Shown here: positions 1-5,541 of the stretch, one piece after another
How the letters are laid out: every line of letters starts with the position of its first letter
Numbering within the stretch: position 1 is the stretch's first letter
Assembly: GCA_022712235.1 (NCBI GenBank)
Contig: JALAGW010000357.1
Location: forward strand, 1 to 6,383
Source of the DNA: Brevundimonas sp.
GTDB taxonomy: Bacteria > Pseudomonadota > Alphaproteobacteria > Caulobacterales > Caulobacteraceae
Length of the DNA stretch: 6,383 nucleotides
Direction of reading: 5' to 3'
The notes under the pieces: model-generated
The model's database searches: none
Told to the model about the DNA's origin: nothing
The model's input: the letters and a program-made list of their open reading frames with translations, nothing else
Program-made: the position numbers and the translations under genes

Positions 1-190
1 CCAGATGGCTCTTGCCGCTGCCGGGCGGGCCGAAGATCGACAGGACCGAACCGGCCATTTCGGGCCAGGTCGCCAGCACAGAGGTGGCCGTGGAATTGGA
101 TTCGGACACCACGAAATCAGCCGCGCGTTGCGACGCCTCCTGCCGCAGGGGCAGGCGCAGTTGCTGGATGTCGGAACCGAGTGCGGTCAT
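1..190 (-). CDS. hdaA: HdaA, DnaA-homologous regulator of replication initiation (5' part only)
   Basis: The gene runs off the left edge, so only the first 63 residues are present. It starts with ATG at 190. Residues 10-15 read QLRLPL, which fits the sliding-clamp (DnaN) binding motif at the N terminus of Hda proteins (QLSLPL in E. coli). Residues 54-61 read GPPGSGKS, a Walker A P-loop at the position expected for the Hda/DnaA AAA+ domain. Known of the family: clamp-bound Hda stimulates ATP hydrolysis by DnaA after initiation (regulatory inactivation of DnaA), and Caulobacter HdaA does this at the replisome. No Shine-Dalgarno is visible. A -10-like GCTATGGT lies at 197-204, so transcription could begin close to the A of the ATG (leaderless); that is inference. 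Another DnaA-like AAA+ protein is possible but less likely given the clamp motif. Confidence 0.87.
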   Translation of the reverse strand, partial: MTALGSDIQQLRLPLRQEASQRAADFVVSESNSTATSVLATWPEMAGSVLSIFGPPGSGKSHL

Positions 191-196
191 GAGCAG

Positions 197-272
197 ACCA
201 TAGCAGAGGCCGTCCAGCGCGCTGTGGGCAGGTTCCCGGCGGCGGTGGACAACCGCGCGGCGCTGTGGATTT
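197..272 (-). promoter_or_regulatory. Possible hdaA promoter with DnaA-box-like sites
   Basis: On the minus strand a -10-like GCTATGGT (204-197) sits 6 bases before the hdaA ATG. It has no good -35 at normal spacing, as might be expected for an activator-dependent promoter. Further upstream are two sequences with two mismatches each to the DnaA box TTATCCACA: AAATCCACA at 264-272 and TTGTCCACC at 244-252. A third, CTGCCCACA at 223-231, has three mismatches. In Caulobacter, hdaA transcription is directly activated by DnaA, which makes these sites worth recording. They are imperfect, and in GC-rich DNA such matches also occur by chance. Confidence 0.35.
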
Positions 273-283
273 AGCCGCCAGCC

Positions 284-318
284 TTGACTTTCCGGGGCGA
301 TGATGGGCCTTTCGCCCC
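284..318 (+). promoter_or_regulatory. Possible aspS promoter region and stem-loop
   Basis: TTGACT at 284-289 resembles a sigma-70 -35 element; the best -10 at suitable spacing (near 305-312) is poor. Overlapping it is a perfect 7-bp inverted repeat, GGGGCGA at 294-300 and TCGCCCC at 312-318, with an 11-base loop. It lies 46 bases before the aspS start. It is not followed by a T-run on the plus strand, so it is not a terminator. It could be an operator or an RNA leader hairpin, but no known regulator or T-box is recognised. Confidence 0.25.
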
Positions 319-364
319 TCCTAATTCACGCTGTTCTACAGCCGTTTTCAGACGATATCCGATC

Positions 365-2194
365 ATGCACGCCTATCGCACCCATACCTGCGGCGCCCTC
401 CGTTCGACGGATGCGGGCGCGAATGTTCGTCTGTCGGGCTGGGTTCACCGCAAGCGCGACCACGGCGGCCTGCTGTTCATTGACCTGCGCGACCACTATG
501 GCCTGACCCAGCTGGTGCTGCACCCGGAGACGCCGGGTTTCGAGGCTGTCGAGCGCCTGCGCGCCGAAAGCGTCATCAAGATCGACGGCGAAGTGGTCAG
601 CCGCTCGGCCGAAACCACCAACGCCAACCTGCCGACCGGCGAGATCGAAGTGCGCGTCCTGTCGGTCGAGGTCCTGTCGGAAGCCGCCGAACTGCCGCTG
701 CCGGTCTTCGGCGAGCCGGAATATCCTGAGGAAATCCGCCTCAAGAACCGCTTCCTCGACCTGCGCCGCGAGACCCTGCACAAGAACATCGTCCTGCGCT
801 CGAAGGTGATCCACTCGATCCGCCAGCGCATGGTCGAGCAGGGCTTCCTTGAATATCAGACGCCGATTCTGACCGCCTCTTCGCCGGAAGGCGCGCGCGA
901 CTTCCTGGTGCCGTCGCGCATGCATCCGGGCAAGTTCTACGCCCTGCCGCAGGCCCCGCAGCAGTTCAAGCAGTTGCTGATGGTGTCGGGCTTCGACCGC
1001 TACTTCCAGATCGCGCCCTGCTTCCGCGACGAAGACCTGCGCGCTGACCGCTCGCTGGAATTCTACCAGCTCGATGTCGAGATGAGCTTCGTCACCCAGG
1101 AAGACGTCTTCGCCGCCATCGAGCCGCTGATGAACGGCGTCTTCAACGAGTTCGGCGAGGGCAAGCCGGTGTCGCCCATCGACGGGACGCACACCTTCAT
1201 CAACGACTTCGGCGACACGTTCGAGCACAAGGGCTTCGAGCGCCTGACCTATGCCCAGTCGATGAAGTGGTACGGTTCGGACAAGCCGGACCTGCGCAAC
1301 CCGATCAAGATGCAGGACGTTTCGGATCACTTCCGCGACGGCGGCTTCGGTCTGTTCGCCAAGATCCTCGGCGCGGACGCCAAGAACGCTGTCTGGGCCA
1401 TCCCGGCGCCGACCGGCGGCTCGCGCGCCTTCTGCGACCGTATGAACTCTTGGGCTCAAGGCGAAGGCCAGCCGGGCCTGGGCTACATCTTCTGGTCGGA
1501 CGACCAGCAGGCCTGGGGCGGCCCGATCGCCAAGAACCTGGGCCAGGAACCGACCGAAGCCCTCATGGCTTCGCTGGGTTTGGGCAAGGGCGACGCCGCC
1601 TTCTTCACCGCCGGCGACCCCGCTGTTTTCGCCAAGTTCGCCGGTCTGGCCCGCACTCGCGTCGGCACGGAACTGAAGCTGGTCGACGAAGACCAGTTCA
1701 AATTCTGCTGGATCGTCGACTTCCCGATGTTCGAATGGTCGGAAGAAGAGAAGAAGGTCGACTTCAGCCACAACCCGTTCTCGATGCCGCAGGGCGGGAT
1801 GGAGGCCCTGGAAACGCAAGACCCGCTGACCATCCGCGCCTATCAGTACGACATCGTCTGCAACGGCTATGAGCTGTGCTCGGGCGCGATCCGGAACCAC
1901 AAGGCCGAGATCATGCTCAAGGCCTTCGAGATCGCCGGCTACGACGCCTCGGTGGTCGAGGAGCAGTTCGGCGGCATGCTGAACGCCTTCCGCTTCGGCG
2001 CTCCGCCGCACGGCGGTCTGGCCCCCGGCATCGACCGCATCGTCATGCTGCTGGCCAACCAGACGGCCATCCGCGAGGTCATCGCCTTCCCGCTGAACCA
2101 GCAGGGCCAGGATCTGTTGATGAGCGCGCCCGCCGAGGCCGCCGACAAGCAGCTGAAGGAACTGTCGATTCGCACGGCCCTGCCGCTCAAGTAG
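365..2194 (+). CDS. aspS: Aspartyl-tRNA synthetase
   Basis: 609-residue class II synthetase, full length for the bacterial type. It charges tRNA with aspartate in the cytoplasm. The N-terminal OB-fold anticodon-binding domain covers about residues 1-110. The catalytic core follows: class II motif 1 around 135-170, the flipping-loop/QAPQ region around 194-206, and motif 2 at 218-240 with FRDEDLRADR. The bacteria-specific GAD insertion spans about 290-425. Motif 3 is at 546-566 with PGIDR, whose Arg contacts ATP. The ATG at 365 is chosen because the protein from there begins MHAYRTHTCG, matching the usual family N terminus. An in-frame start at 284 would add 27 residues of non-homologous upstream sequence. 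No clear Shine-Dalgarno precedes 365. Residue 33 is His (RKRDHGG), where E. coli has Leu30; His here is typical of non-discriminating enzymes that also charge tRNA-Asn. Confidence 0.98.
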   Translation: MHAYRTHTCGALRSTDAGANVRLSGWVHRKRDHGGLLFIDLRDHYGLTQLVLHPETPGFEAVERLRAESVIKIDGEVVSRSAETTNANLPTGEIEVRVLSVEVLSEAAELPLPVFGEPEYPEEIRLKNRFLDLRRETLHKNIVLRSKVIHSIRQRMVEQGFLEYQTPILTASSPEGARDFLVPSRMHPGKFYALPQAPQQFKQLLMVSGFDRYFQIAPCFRDEDLRADRSLEFYQLDVEMSFVTQEDVFAAIEPLMNGVFNEFGEGKPVSPIDGTHTFINDFGDTFEHKGFERLTYAQSMKWYGSDKPDLRNPIKMQDVSDHFRDGGFGLFAKILGADAKNAVWAIPAPTGGSRAFCDRMNSWAQGEGQPGLGYIFWSDDQQAWGGPIAKNLGQEPTEALMASLGLGKGDAAFFTAGDPAVFAKFAGLARTRVGTELKLVDEDQFKFCWIVDFPMFEWSEEEKKVDFSHNPFSMPQGGMEALETQDPLTIRAYQYDIVCNGYELCSGAIRNHKAEIMLKAFEIAGYDASVVEEQFGGMLNAFRFGAPPHGGLAPGIDRIVMLLANQTAIREVIAFPLNQQGQDLLMSAPAEAADKQLKELSIRTALPLK

Positions 2195-2217
2195 ACGGCG
2201 ACTGTCAGTCGAATCGG

Positions 2218-2250
2218 AAAGGGCGGCCTTCGCGGGCCGCCCTTTTTGTT
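2218..2250 (+). terminator. Intrinsic terminator of aspS
   Basis: A perfect GC-rich stem, GGGCGGCC (2221-2228) with GGCCGCCC (2235-2242), has a six-base loop and is lengthened by three A-T pairs. It is followed on the plus strand by TTTTTGTT. It starts 23 bases after the aspS stop. The convergent pentapeptide gene ends at 2263, just beyond it. Read on the minus strand only three T residues follow the stem, so termination in that direction is probably weaker. Confidence 0.93.
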
Positions 2251-2262
2251 TGGATGTTCGGT

Positions 2263-3177
2263 CTAGTTGCCGGAGGCGATGACCAGATTGCGCTGACGCG
2301 GCGGAATGGGCGGCGCCGGAGGAGCCGGCGGCGTGCGGATGACACGGATGCGGCCGCCGCCGCACGACCGCACCGTCAAGCCGTTGGGCAGGCGGGTCGC
2401 GCCGTCGCCGCAGGCCTCCTGGACCTGATCCTGGGTCAGACCGCGCGCGCCGGACAGGTCGGCGCCGCGAATATCGGTCCGGCTCATCGAAGCGCCCGAG
2501 AAGTTGGCGCGGTCGAAGCTGGCGCCGGTCAGGCGGGCGCTGTCCAGTGAAGCGTTGTTGAACTTGGCGCCGTCGAACACCCCGTTGCTCAGGTTGGAAG
2601 CGTTGATCTCGGCGTTGGAGAAGTCGGCGCCGTTGGCGCGGACATTGGCCAGGGTCGACCCGAACATTTCGCTGCTGTTGAACCTGGCGCGGGTCAGGAC
2701 GGCGCGGTTGAAGTTGGCGCCGTTCAGCTCGGCCGAGGACAGGCTGGCGTCCTGGAAATTCGTGCCGATCAGATTGGCGCCGGTGGCTTCGGCGCCGGTC
2801 AGATTGGCGCTGGTGAAGACCGCGCTGGTGAAGTTGGCGCCCATCATTTCGACGCCGCGCATGTCGGCGCGGCTGAAATCGCTGCCGGCGAAGTTCGAAC
2901 CAAGCAGTTCGGCGCCGCGCAGGGTGGCGCCGACCAGGGTGGCGTTGGTGAAGCTGGCGCCGGTGAAGGTGGCGCCCGACAGGTCGCGGCCCGACAGCTC
3001 GCAGCGGTTGCAGCTGCCGCCCAGCGAAACCATGCGGGCGACGTCGCGATCCTGCATCTGCGACAGGTTCACCACCCCGGCGAAAGCGGGGGCTGCGACC
3101 AAGGCGCCAGCCAGCCCGCCGGTGAGGGCTGCGGCTGCAGGAGCGAGGCGACGGAGGAGGGCGAGCGGGCGTTTCAT
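2263..3177 (-). CDS. Secreted pentapeptide-repeat protein, long paralogue
   Basis: 304 residues from the ATG at 3177. That start has an AGG seven bases upstream and is preferred over the adjoining GTG at 3180, which would have a spacing of only four. Residues 1-33 form a Sec signal peptide: basic n-region, Ala/Leu-rich core, APAFA before a predicted cleavage at 33/34. The mature protein should be periplasmic or exported. C56-N-R-C59 precedes 36 consecutive pentapeptides (about 62-241) of the A(D/N)LxX type with no break in register, predicting a right-handed quadrilateral beta-helix of about nine coils. A conserved C-terminal module follows (GLTQDQ, then C256 and C272), ending in a Pro-rich stretch (TPPAPPAPPIPP, 282-293) and a short polar tail. 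It is paralogous to the gene just upstream. The function is unknown; cytoplasmic gyrase-protecting Qnr/MfpA proteins are unlikely relatives because this one has a signal peptide. Confidence 0.92.
   Translation of the reverse strand: MKRPLALLRRLAPAAAALTGGLAGALVAAPAFAGVVNLSQMQDRDVARMVSLGGSCNRCELSGRDLSGATFTGASFTNATLVGATLRGAELLGSNFAGSDFSRADMRGVEMMGANFTSAVFTSANLTGAEATGANLIGTNFQDASLSSAELNGANFNRAVLTRARFNSSEMFGSTLANVRANGADFSNAEINASNLSNGVFDGAKFNNASLDSARLTGASFDRANFSGASMSRTDIRGADLSGARGLTQDQVQEACGDGATRLPNGLTVRSCGGGRIRVIRTPPAPPAPPIPPRQRNLVIASGN
2455..2994 (-). repeat. Array of 36 pentapeptide-coding repeats (15-bp period)
   Basis: The part of the long pentapeptide gene encoding residues 62-241 has a 15-base period, visible on the plus strand as recurring TTGGCGCC and GGCGCC units. 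The repeats are diverged at the DNA level but keep a strict amino-acid register: a Phe, Leu or Met at every fifth position, with Ala or a small residue two positions before it. Confidence 0.9.
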
Positions 3178-3204
3178 CACGCTACCTAAATGCGCCCATC
3201 GCCT

Positions 3205-3230
3205 GAATAACCCTACTTAAATCGCGGTAA
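3205..3230 (-). promoter_or_regulatory. Possible promoter of the long pentapeptide gene
   Basis: In the 65-bp gap before the long pentapeptide gene, minus-strand TTACCGC (3230-3224) and GGTTATTC (3212-3205) are 11 bases apart. Each matches five of seven defined positions of the Caulobacter housekeeping consensus TTGACGS-N10-14-GCTANAWC. Transcription would start about 20 bases before the ATG, leaving the AGG ribosome-binding site in the leader. The gap is clearly more A/T-rich than its surroundings. The match is weak, and read-through from upstream is an alternative. Confidence 0.33.
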
Positions 3231-3242
3231 CGAAGGCGACCT

Positions 3243-3734
3243 TCAGCAGGCTGGAATGCGCAGGCCTGACGGCAGGACCGTCGCATCGTCGCCGCAGGCC
3301 TGGTTGAGCTGGCCCTGGGTCAGGCCGACCGCCCGCGCCAGCTGCGCGCCCGACAGGTTGGTTCCGCTGAGCCTGGCGCCCGACAGCGTGGCGCCGTCCA
3401 GATAGGCGCCGACGAAGCTGGCGTTGGTCAGGTCCGCGCCCGCGAAGTTAGAGCCGGAGAAGACGCCGCCATAGGCTTCCACGTCGCGCATGTCGGCGCG
3501 CGAGAAGCGGGTGCGGTTCATGACGGTCAGGCTGAGGTCGGCCTGACGCAGGCGGGCGCCCGTCAGGTTGAGACCGCGGACCTCCATGCCCGAGAAATCG
3601 CCCTGGAACAGGTTGCAGCCGGGGCAGCTGGCGCCGCCGCGCACGCGGCTGATCTGCGAGGCGTTCTGGGCGACGGCGGGCAGGGCCGTGGCGGCGGCGA
3701 GCGTGGCGACGAGTGCGATAGCGAGACGGTTCAT
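3243..3734 (-). CDS. Secreted pentapeptide-repeat protein, short paralogue
   Basis: 163 residues starting at ATG 3734, with GGAG seven bases upstream (3742-3745). Residues 1-22 are a Sec signal peptide ending in ALPAVA, with cleavage predicted before Gln23. C37-P-G-C40 comes just before 18 uninterrupted pentapeptides (about 43-132), predicting about four and a half coils of right-handed beta-helix. The C-terminal module is GLTQGQLNQACGD...LP.GL...C, with C147 and C163 as the last residue. The same module with the same Cys spacing occurs in the downstream long paralogue, so the two arose by duplication. The 65-bp gap between them would allow co-transcription. Location should be periplasmic or extracellular. 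The sequence shows no catalytic residues, so a structural or binding role is inferred; the exact function is unknown. Confidence 0.92.
   Translation of the reverse strand: MNRLAIALVATLAAATALPAVAQNASQISRVRGGASCPGCNLFQGDFSGMEVRGLNLTGARLRQADLSLTVMNRTRFSRADMRDVEAYGGVFSGSNFAGADLTNASFVGAYLDGATLSGARLSGTNLSGAQLARAVGLTQGQLNQACGDDATVLPSGLRIPAC
3339..3608 (-). repeat. Array of 18 pentapeptide-coding repeats (15-bp period)
   Basis: This segment encodes residues 43-132 of the short pentapeptide protein, from FQGDF to SGAQL, without any break in the five-residue register. It is half the number of units in the neighbouring paralogue. Confidence 0.88.
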
Positions 3735-3745
3735 GCGAAGGCTCC

Positions 3746-3758
3746 GGGGCTTTGCCCC
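3746..3758 (-). other. Small stem-loop before the short pentapeptide gene
   Basis: GGGGC-AAA-GCCCC on the minus strand is a perfect 5-bp stem lying directly against the GGAG ribosome-binding site. It sits in the 59-bp gap between the reductase-like ORF (stop 3794) and the short pentapeptide gene (start 3734). No T-run follows, so it is not a classical terminator. It might affect ribosome access or protect an RNA end; this is inference. Confidence 0.35.
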
Positions 3759-3793
3759 TGTCTAGCAAGAAGCGGGCCGAATGCCGGTTTGTC

Positions 3794-5494
3794 TCAACCC
3801 TGCATCTGCGGGGCCGCGCCGCAGGTGTCGCAGATCCAGCCGCCGCCACGATTCTGCAGGCTGAAATCGCCGCAGGCCGGGCAGGCGACGGCCTCGGTCG
3901 GGGCGGCGTCGCGCGGCGTCTCGACCTTGCGTCCAAATGGGACGACGACGAGGTTGTCGGGCGCCGCGCCGCGCGCGAAGCCCTTGGAGATGAACCGGGC
4001 GGCGGGCACAGGCTCGGCGTCGTTCGTCGCCGTCGCGCCCAGGCCGTCGGGGTTGCCTTCGGGTTCGGCGTTGGCCAGTTCCTGACGCTCCAGATAGGAG
4101 ACGCCCAGTTCACGGAAGATGTAGTCGAGGATCGAGGTCGCCGAGCGGATCGAATCATTGCCGGTGACGCGACCGGCGGGTTCGAACCGGGTGAAGACGA
4201 AGGCATCCACGAACTCGTCCAAAGGCACGCCGTATTGCAGGCCGATCGAGATGGCGATGGCGAAATTATTCATCAGGCTACGGAAGGCGGCGCCTTCCTT
4301 GTGCATGTCGATGAAGATCTCGCCCAGTTCGCCGTCTTCGTATTCGCCGGTGTGGATATAGACCTTGTGGCCGCCGACGGCCGCCTTCTGGATATAGCCC
4401 TTGCGGCGGTCCGGCAGCTTGCGCCGGGTGCGGTCGCGCTCGACCACCTTCTCGACCACCCGTTCGACGGTGCGGGCCTCCGGCTCGGCGCGGCGCTGAG
4501 CCGGGGCGTCGGGCTCTGGCAGTTCCAGATGAAAGTCGGCGGGCGCGGCGGCGCGACGCAGGACCACGGCGCGGCGGCCGTCGCGAGCGGCCTGGCCAAG
4601 GGCGCGGGCGGCCTGAAGCGGCCCGGCGCGCCAGTCGATCAGGTCCGGCGTCGCGTCAGGCGTGTCGCTGAAGGGTTCGATCGCGCGGCGCAGTTCAGCC
4701 TCGAAAGCGGCGGGATCGGAGGCCAACAGGGGGCGCAGGGCCTCAGGCGCGGCGGTCCAGTCGGACAGGTCGGCATGGCCGAAGGCCGCGGCGCGGGCCG
4801 CCTCAATGGCGGACGGATCAAAGCCCAGGCGAGGGAGCAGGTCAGCGCCATCCATGACCGACAGGCCCAGGACATCGCCGACAAAGCCCGCATCCAGCAC
4901 GGGCGGGGCAAAGGCGGCGGCCAGTTGGTCGGTCTGGCCCAGGGCCAGTTCGACGGCTTCCAGCTCGACATCGGTGAAGCCCAGATCACGCAAGGCGGAG
5001 TGATTGATTCCGGGTGTCCCCATCAGGGTGCGACGGCCGAACAGCCGGCGCTCGGCGTCCTCCACGTCGCCGCCGGCGCGGGCGATGGCGCGGGCCAGCG
5101 CGGGGCGCAGACGACGTTCGGTCTCGCCGTCCTCGGTCTGGAACAGGTCGGTGGCGGCGAAGGGCGAGGCGCCGAGGCGCAGATCCAGTTCGGCGTCGCG
5201 CACGAACAGGCTGATGGCGGCGTGGCGGCGGCCATGGCGAGCCTGCAGGGTGTCGTCCTGACCCCGCTCGCGCGCCAGATGAGCGGCCTCGTCCTTGACC
5301 GCGTCCCACTCGGCGCAGGGGCCAAGGCGAGCGGCCAGTTCGCTGGAGGCGGCGTTGGCGGCGGCCGAGACCCGAGCGCCGACCGATGCGGCGTGGGTCG
5401 AGGTATTCTCGGCGTCCTTGGCCACGGACCAGTCGGCCAGGCCCGACAGGCCCAGCGCGATGGGACGGACGGCCTGACGACGCCGGGCGGACAC
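3794..5494 (-). CDS. NrdJ-derived TSCPD-domain protein, C-terminal part (non-catalytic)
   Basis: 566 residues if started at GTG 5494, but homology appears to begin upstream of that codon (see junction). Against the NrdJ family, as recalled: residues 9-60 (RPIALGLSGLADW ... SSELAARLGP) match the segment R-LGLGYANLG...SAE-A-LGPF; 155-185 (TLMGTPGINHSALRDLGFTD) match the GTL-GAPGINH block; 190-232 match the following LGF...IEAA region. Then the CGAMT...CANPCG...ISKTINMP part is missing. Residues 342-355 are a charged heptad-like linker. Residues 357-470 are a very well conserved TSCPD domain (RRKGYIQKA.VGGHKVY, GEIFIDMHKEGAAFR, SIGLQYGVPL, ATSILDYIFREL). A zinc ribbon C538-C541/C555-C558 closes the protein. 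The PTGT active-site loop is absent, so reductase activity is not expected. No good ribosome-binding site precedes the GTG. The next gene starts 59 bp downstream. Confidence 0.82.
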   Translation of the reverse strand: MSARRRQAVRPIALGLSGLADWSVAKDAENTSTHAASVGARVSAAANAASSELAARLGPCAEWDAVKDEAAHLARERGQDDTLQARHGRRHAAISLFVRDAELDLRLGASPFAATDLFQTEDGETERRLRPALARAIARAGGDVEDAERRLFGRRTLMGTPGINHSALRDLGFTDVELEAVELALGQTDQLAAAFAPPVLDAGFVGDVLGLSVMDGADLLPRLGFDPSAIEAARAAAFGHADLSDWTAAPEALRPLLASDPAAFEAELRRAIEPFSDTPDATPDLIDWRAGPLQAARALGQAARDGRRAVVLRRAAAPADFHLELPEPDAPAQRRAEPEARTVERVVEKVVERDRTRRKLPDRRKGYIQKAAVGGHKVYIHTGEYEDGELGEIFIDMHKEGAAFRSLMNNFAIAISIGLQYGVPLDEFVDAFVFTRFEPAGRVTGNDSIRSATSILDYIFRELGVSYLERQELANAEPEGNPDGLGATATNDAEPVPAARFISKGFARGAAPDNLVVVPFGRKVETPRDAAPTEAVACPACGDFSLQNRGGGWICDTCGAAPQMQG

Positions 5495-5541
5495 GGCGTC
5501 AGGACAGAATCCGACGGAGATTTCGTGCGCTAGCGCTATGA
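5494..5541 (-). other. Probable frame change joining the two NrdJ-like ORFs
   Basis: The upstream ORF stops with TAG at 5538-5536 and the downstream ORF's first usable start is GTG at 5494. The 42 bases between, read in the downstream frame, give ALAHEISVGFCPDA. EISV (5524-5513), followed by a Pro about seven residues later and then RPIALGL, resembles NrdJ LEISV...FPS...R-LGLG. Coding homology therefore extends upstream of the GTG into the stop region. One extra base near 5540-5550 would fuse both into a single 860-residue frame. No slippery heptamer is visible, so programmed frameshifting is not supported. A sequencing error or recent inactivation explains it more simply. Confidence 0.65.

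Noticed and set aside
5..274. Plus-strand frames at the left edge
   Set aside because: They are complements of the hdaA start, which has the clamp motif and P-loop on the minus strand, plus the intergenic region.
284..364. In-frame upstream extension of aspS
   Set aside because: The 27 added residues cover promoter-like sequence and precede the canonical AspRS N terminus at 365.
326..2365. A 679-residue open frame antisense to aspS
   Set aside because: It is the GC-rich third-position shadow of aspS. Its Arg/Val/Gln/Glu-rich composition shows no domain, and aspS is unmistakable on the other strand.
2504..3220. A 238-residue plus-strand frame with regular KLAP/RLAP repeats
   Set aside because: The periodicity is the complement of the pentapeptide codons on the minus strand. 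That strand has the signal peptide, ribosome-binding site and family match.
3217..3230. CtrA-like site (TTAC-N6-TTAA on the minus strand)
   Set aside because: The spacing is six rather than seven and one half-site is imperfect, so it is not a credible CtrA box.
3232..3244. GAAGG-CGA-CCTTC hairpin overlapping the stop of the short pentapeptide gene
   Set aside because: Only five base pairs and no T-run on either side, so it is not supported as a terminator.
2263..3734. Qnr/MfpA-type quinolone-protection proteins
   Set aside because: Both pentapeptide proteins begin with clear Sec signal peptides and carry paired Cys, unlike cytoplasmic gyrase-binding pentapeptide proteins.
3752..5533. A 593-residue plus-strand frame opposite the NrdJ-like C-terminal ORF
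   Set aside because: It is Gly/Ala/Arg-rich with no recognisable motif. The opposite strand has a clear TSCPD domain and zinc ribbon.
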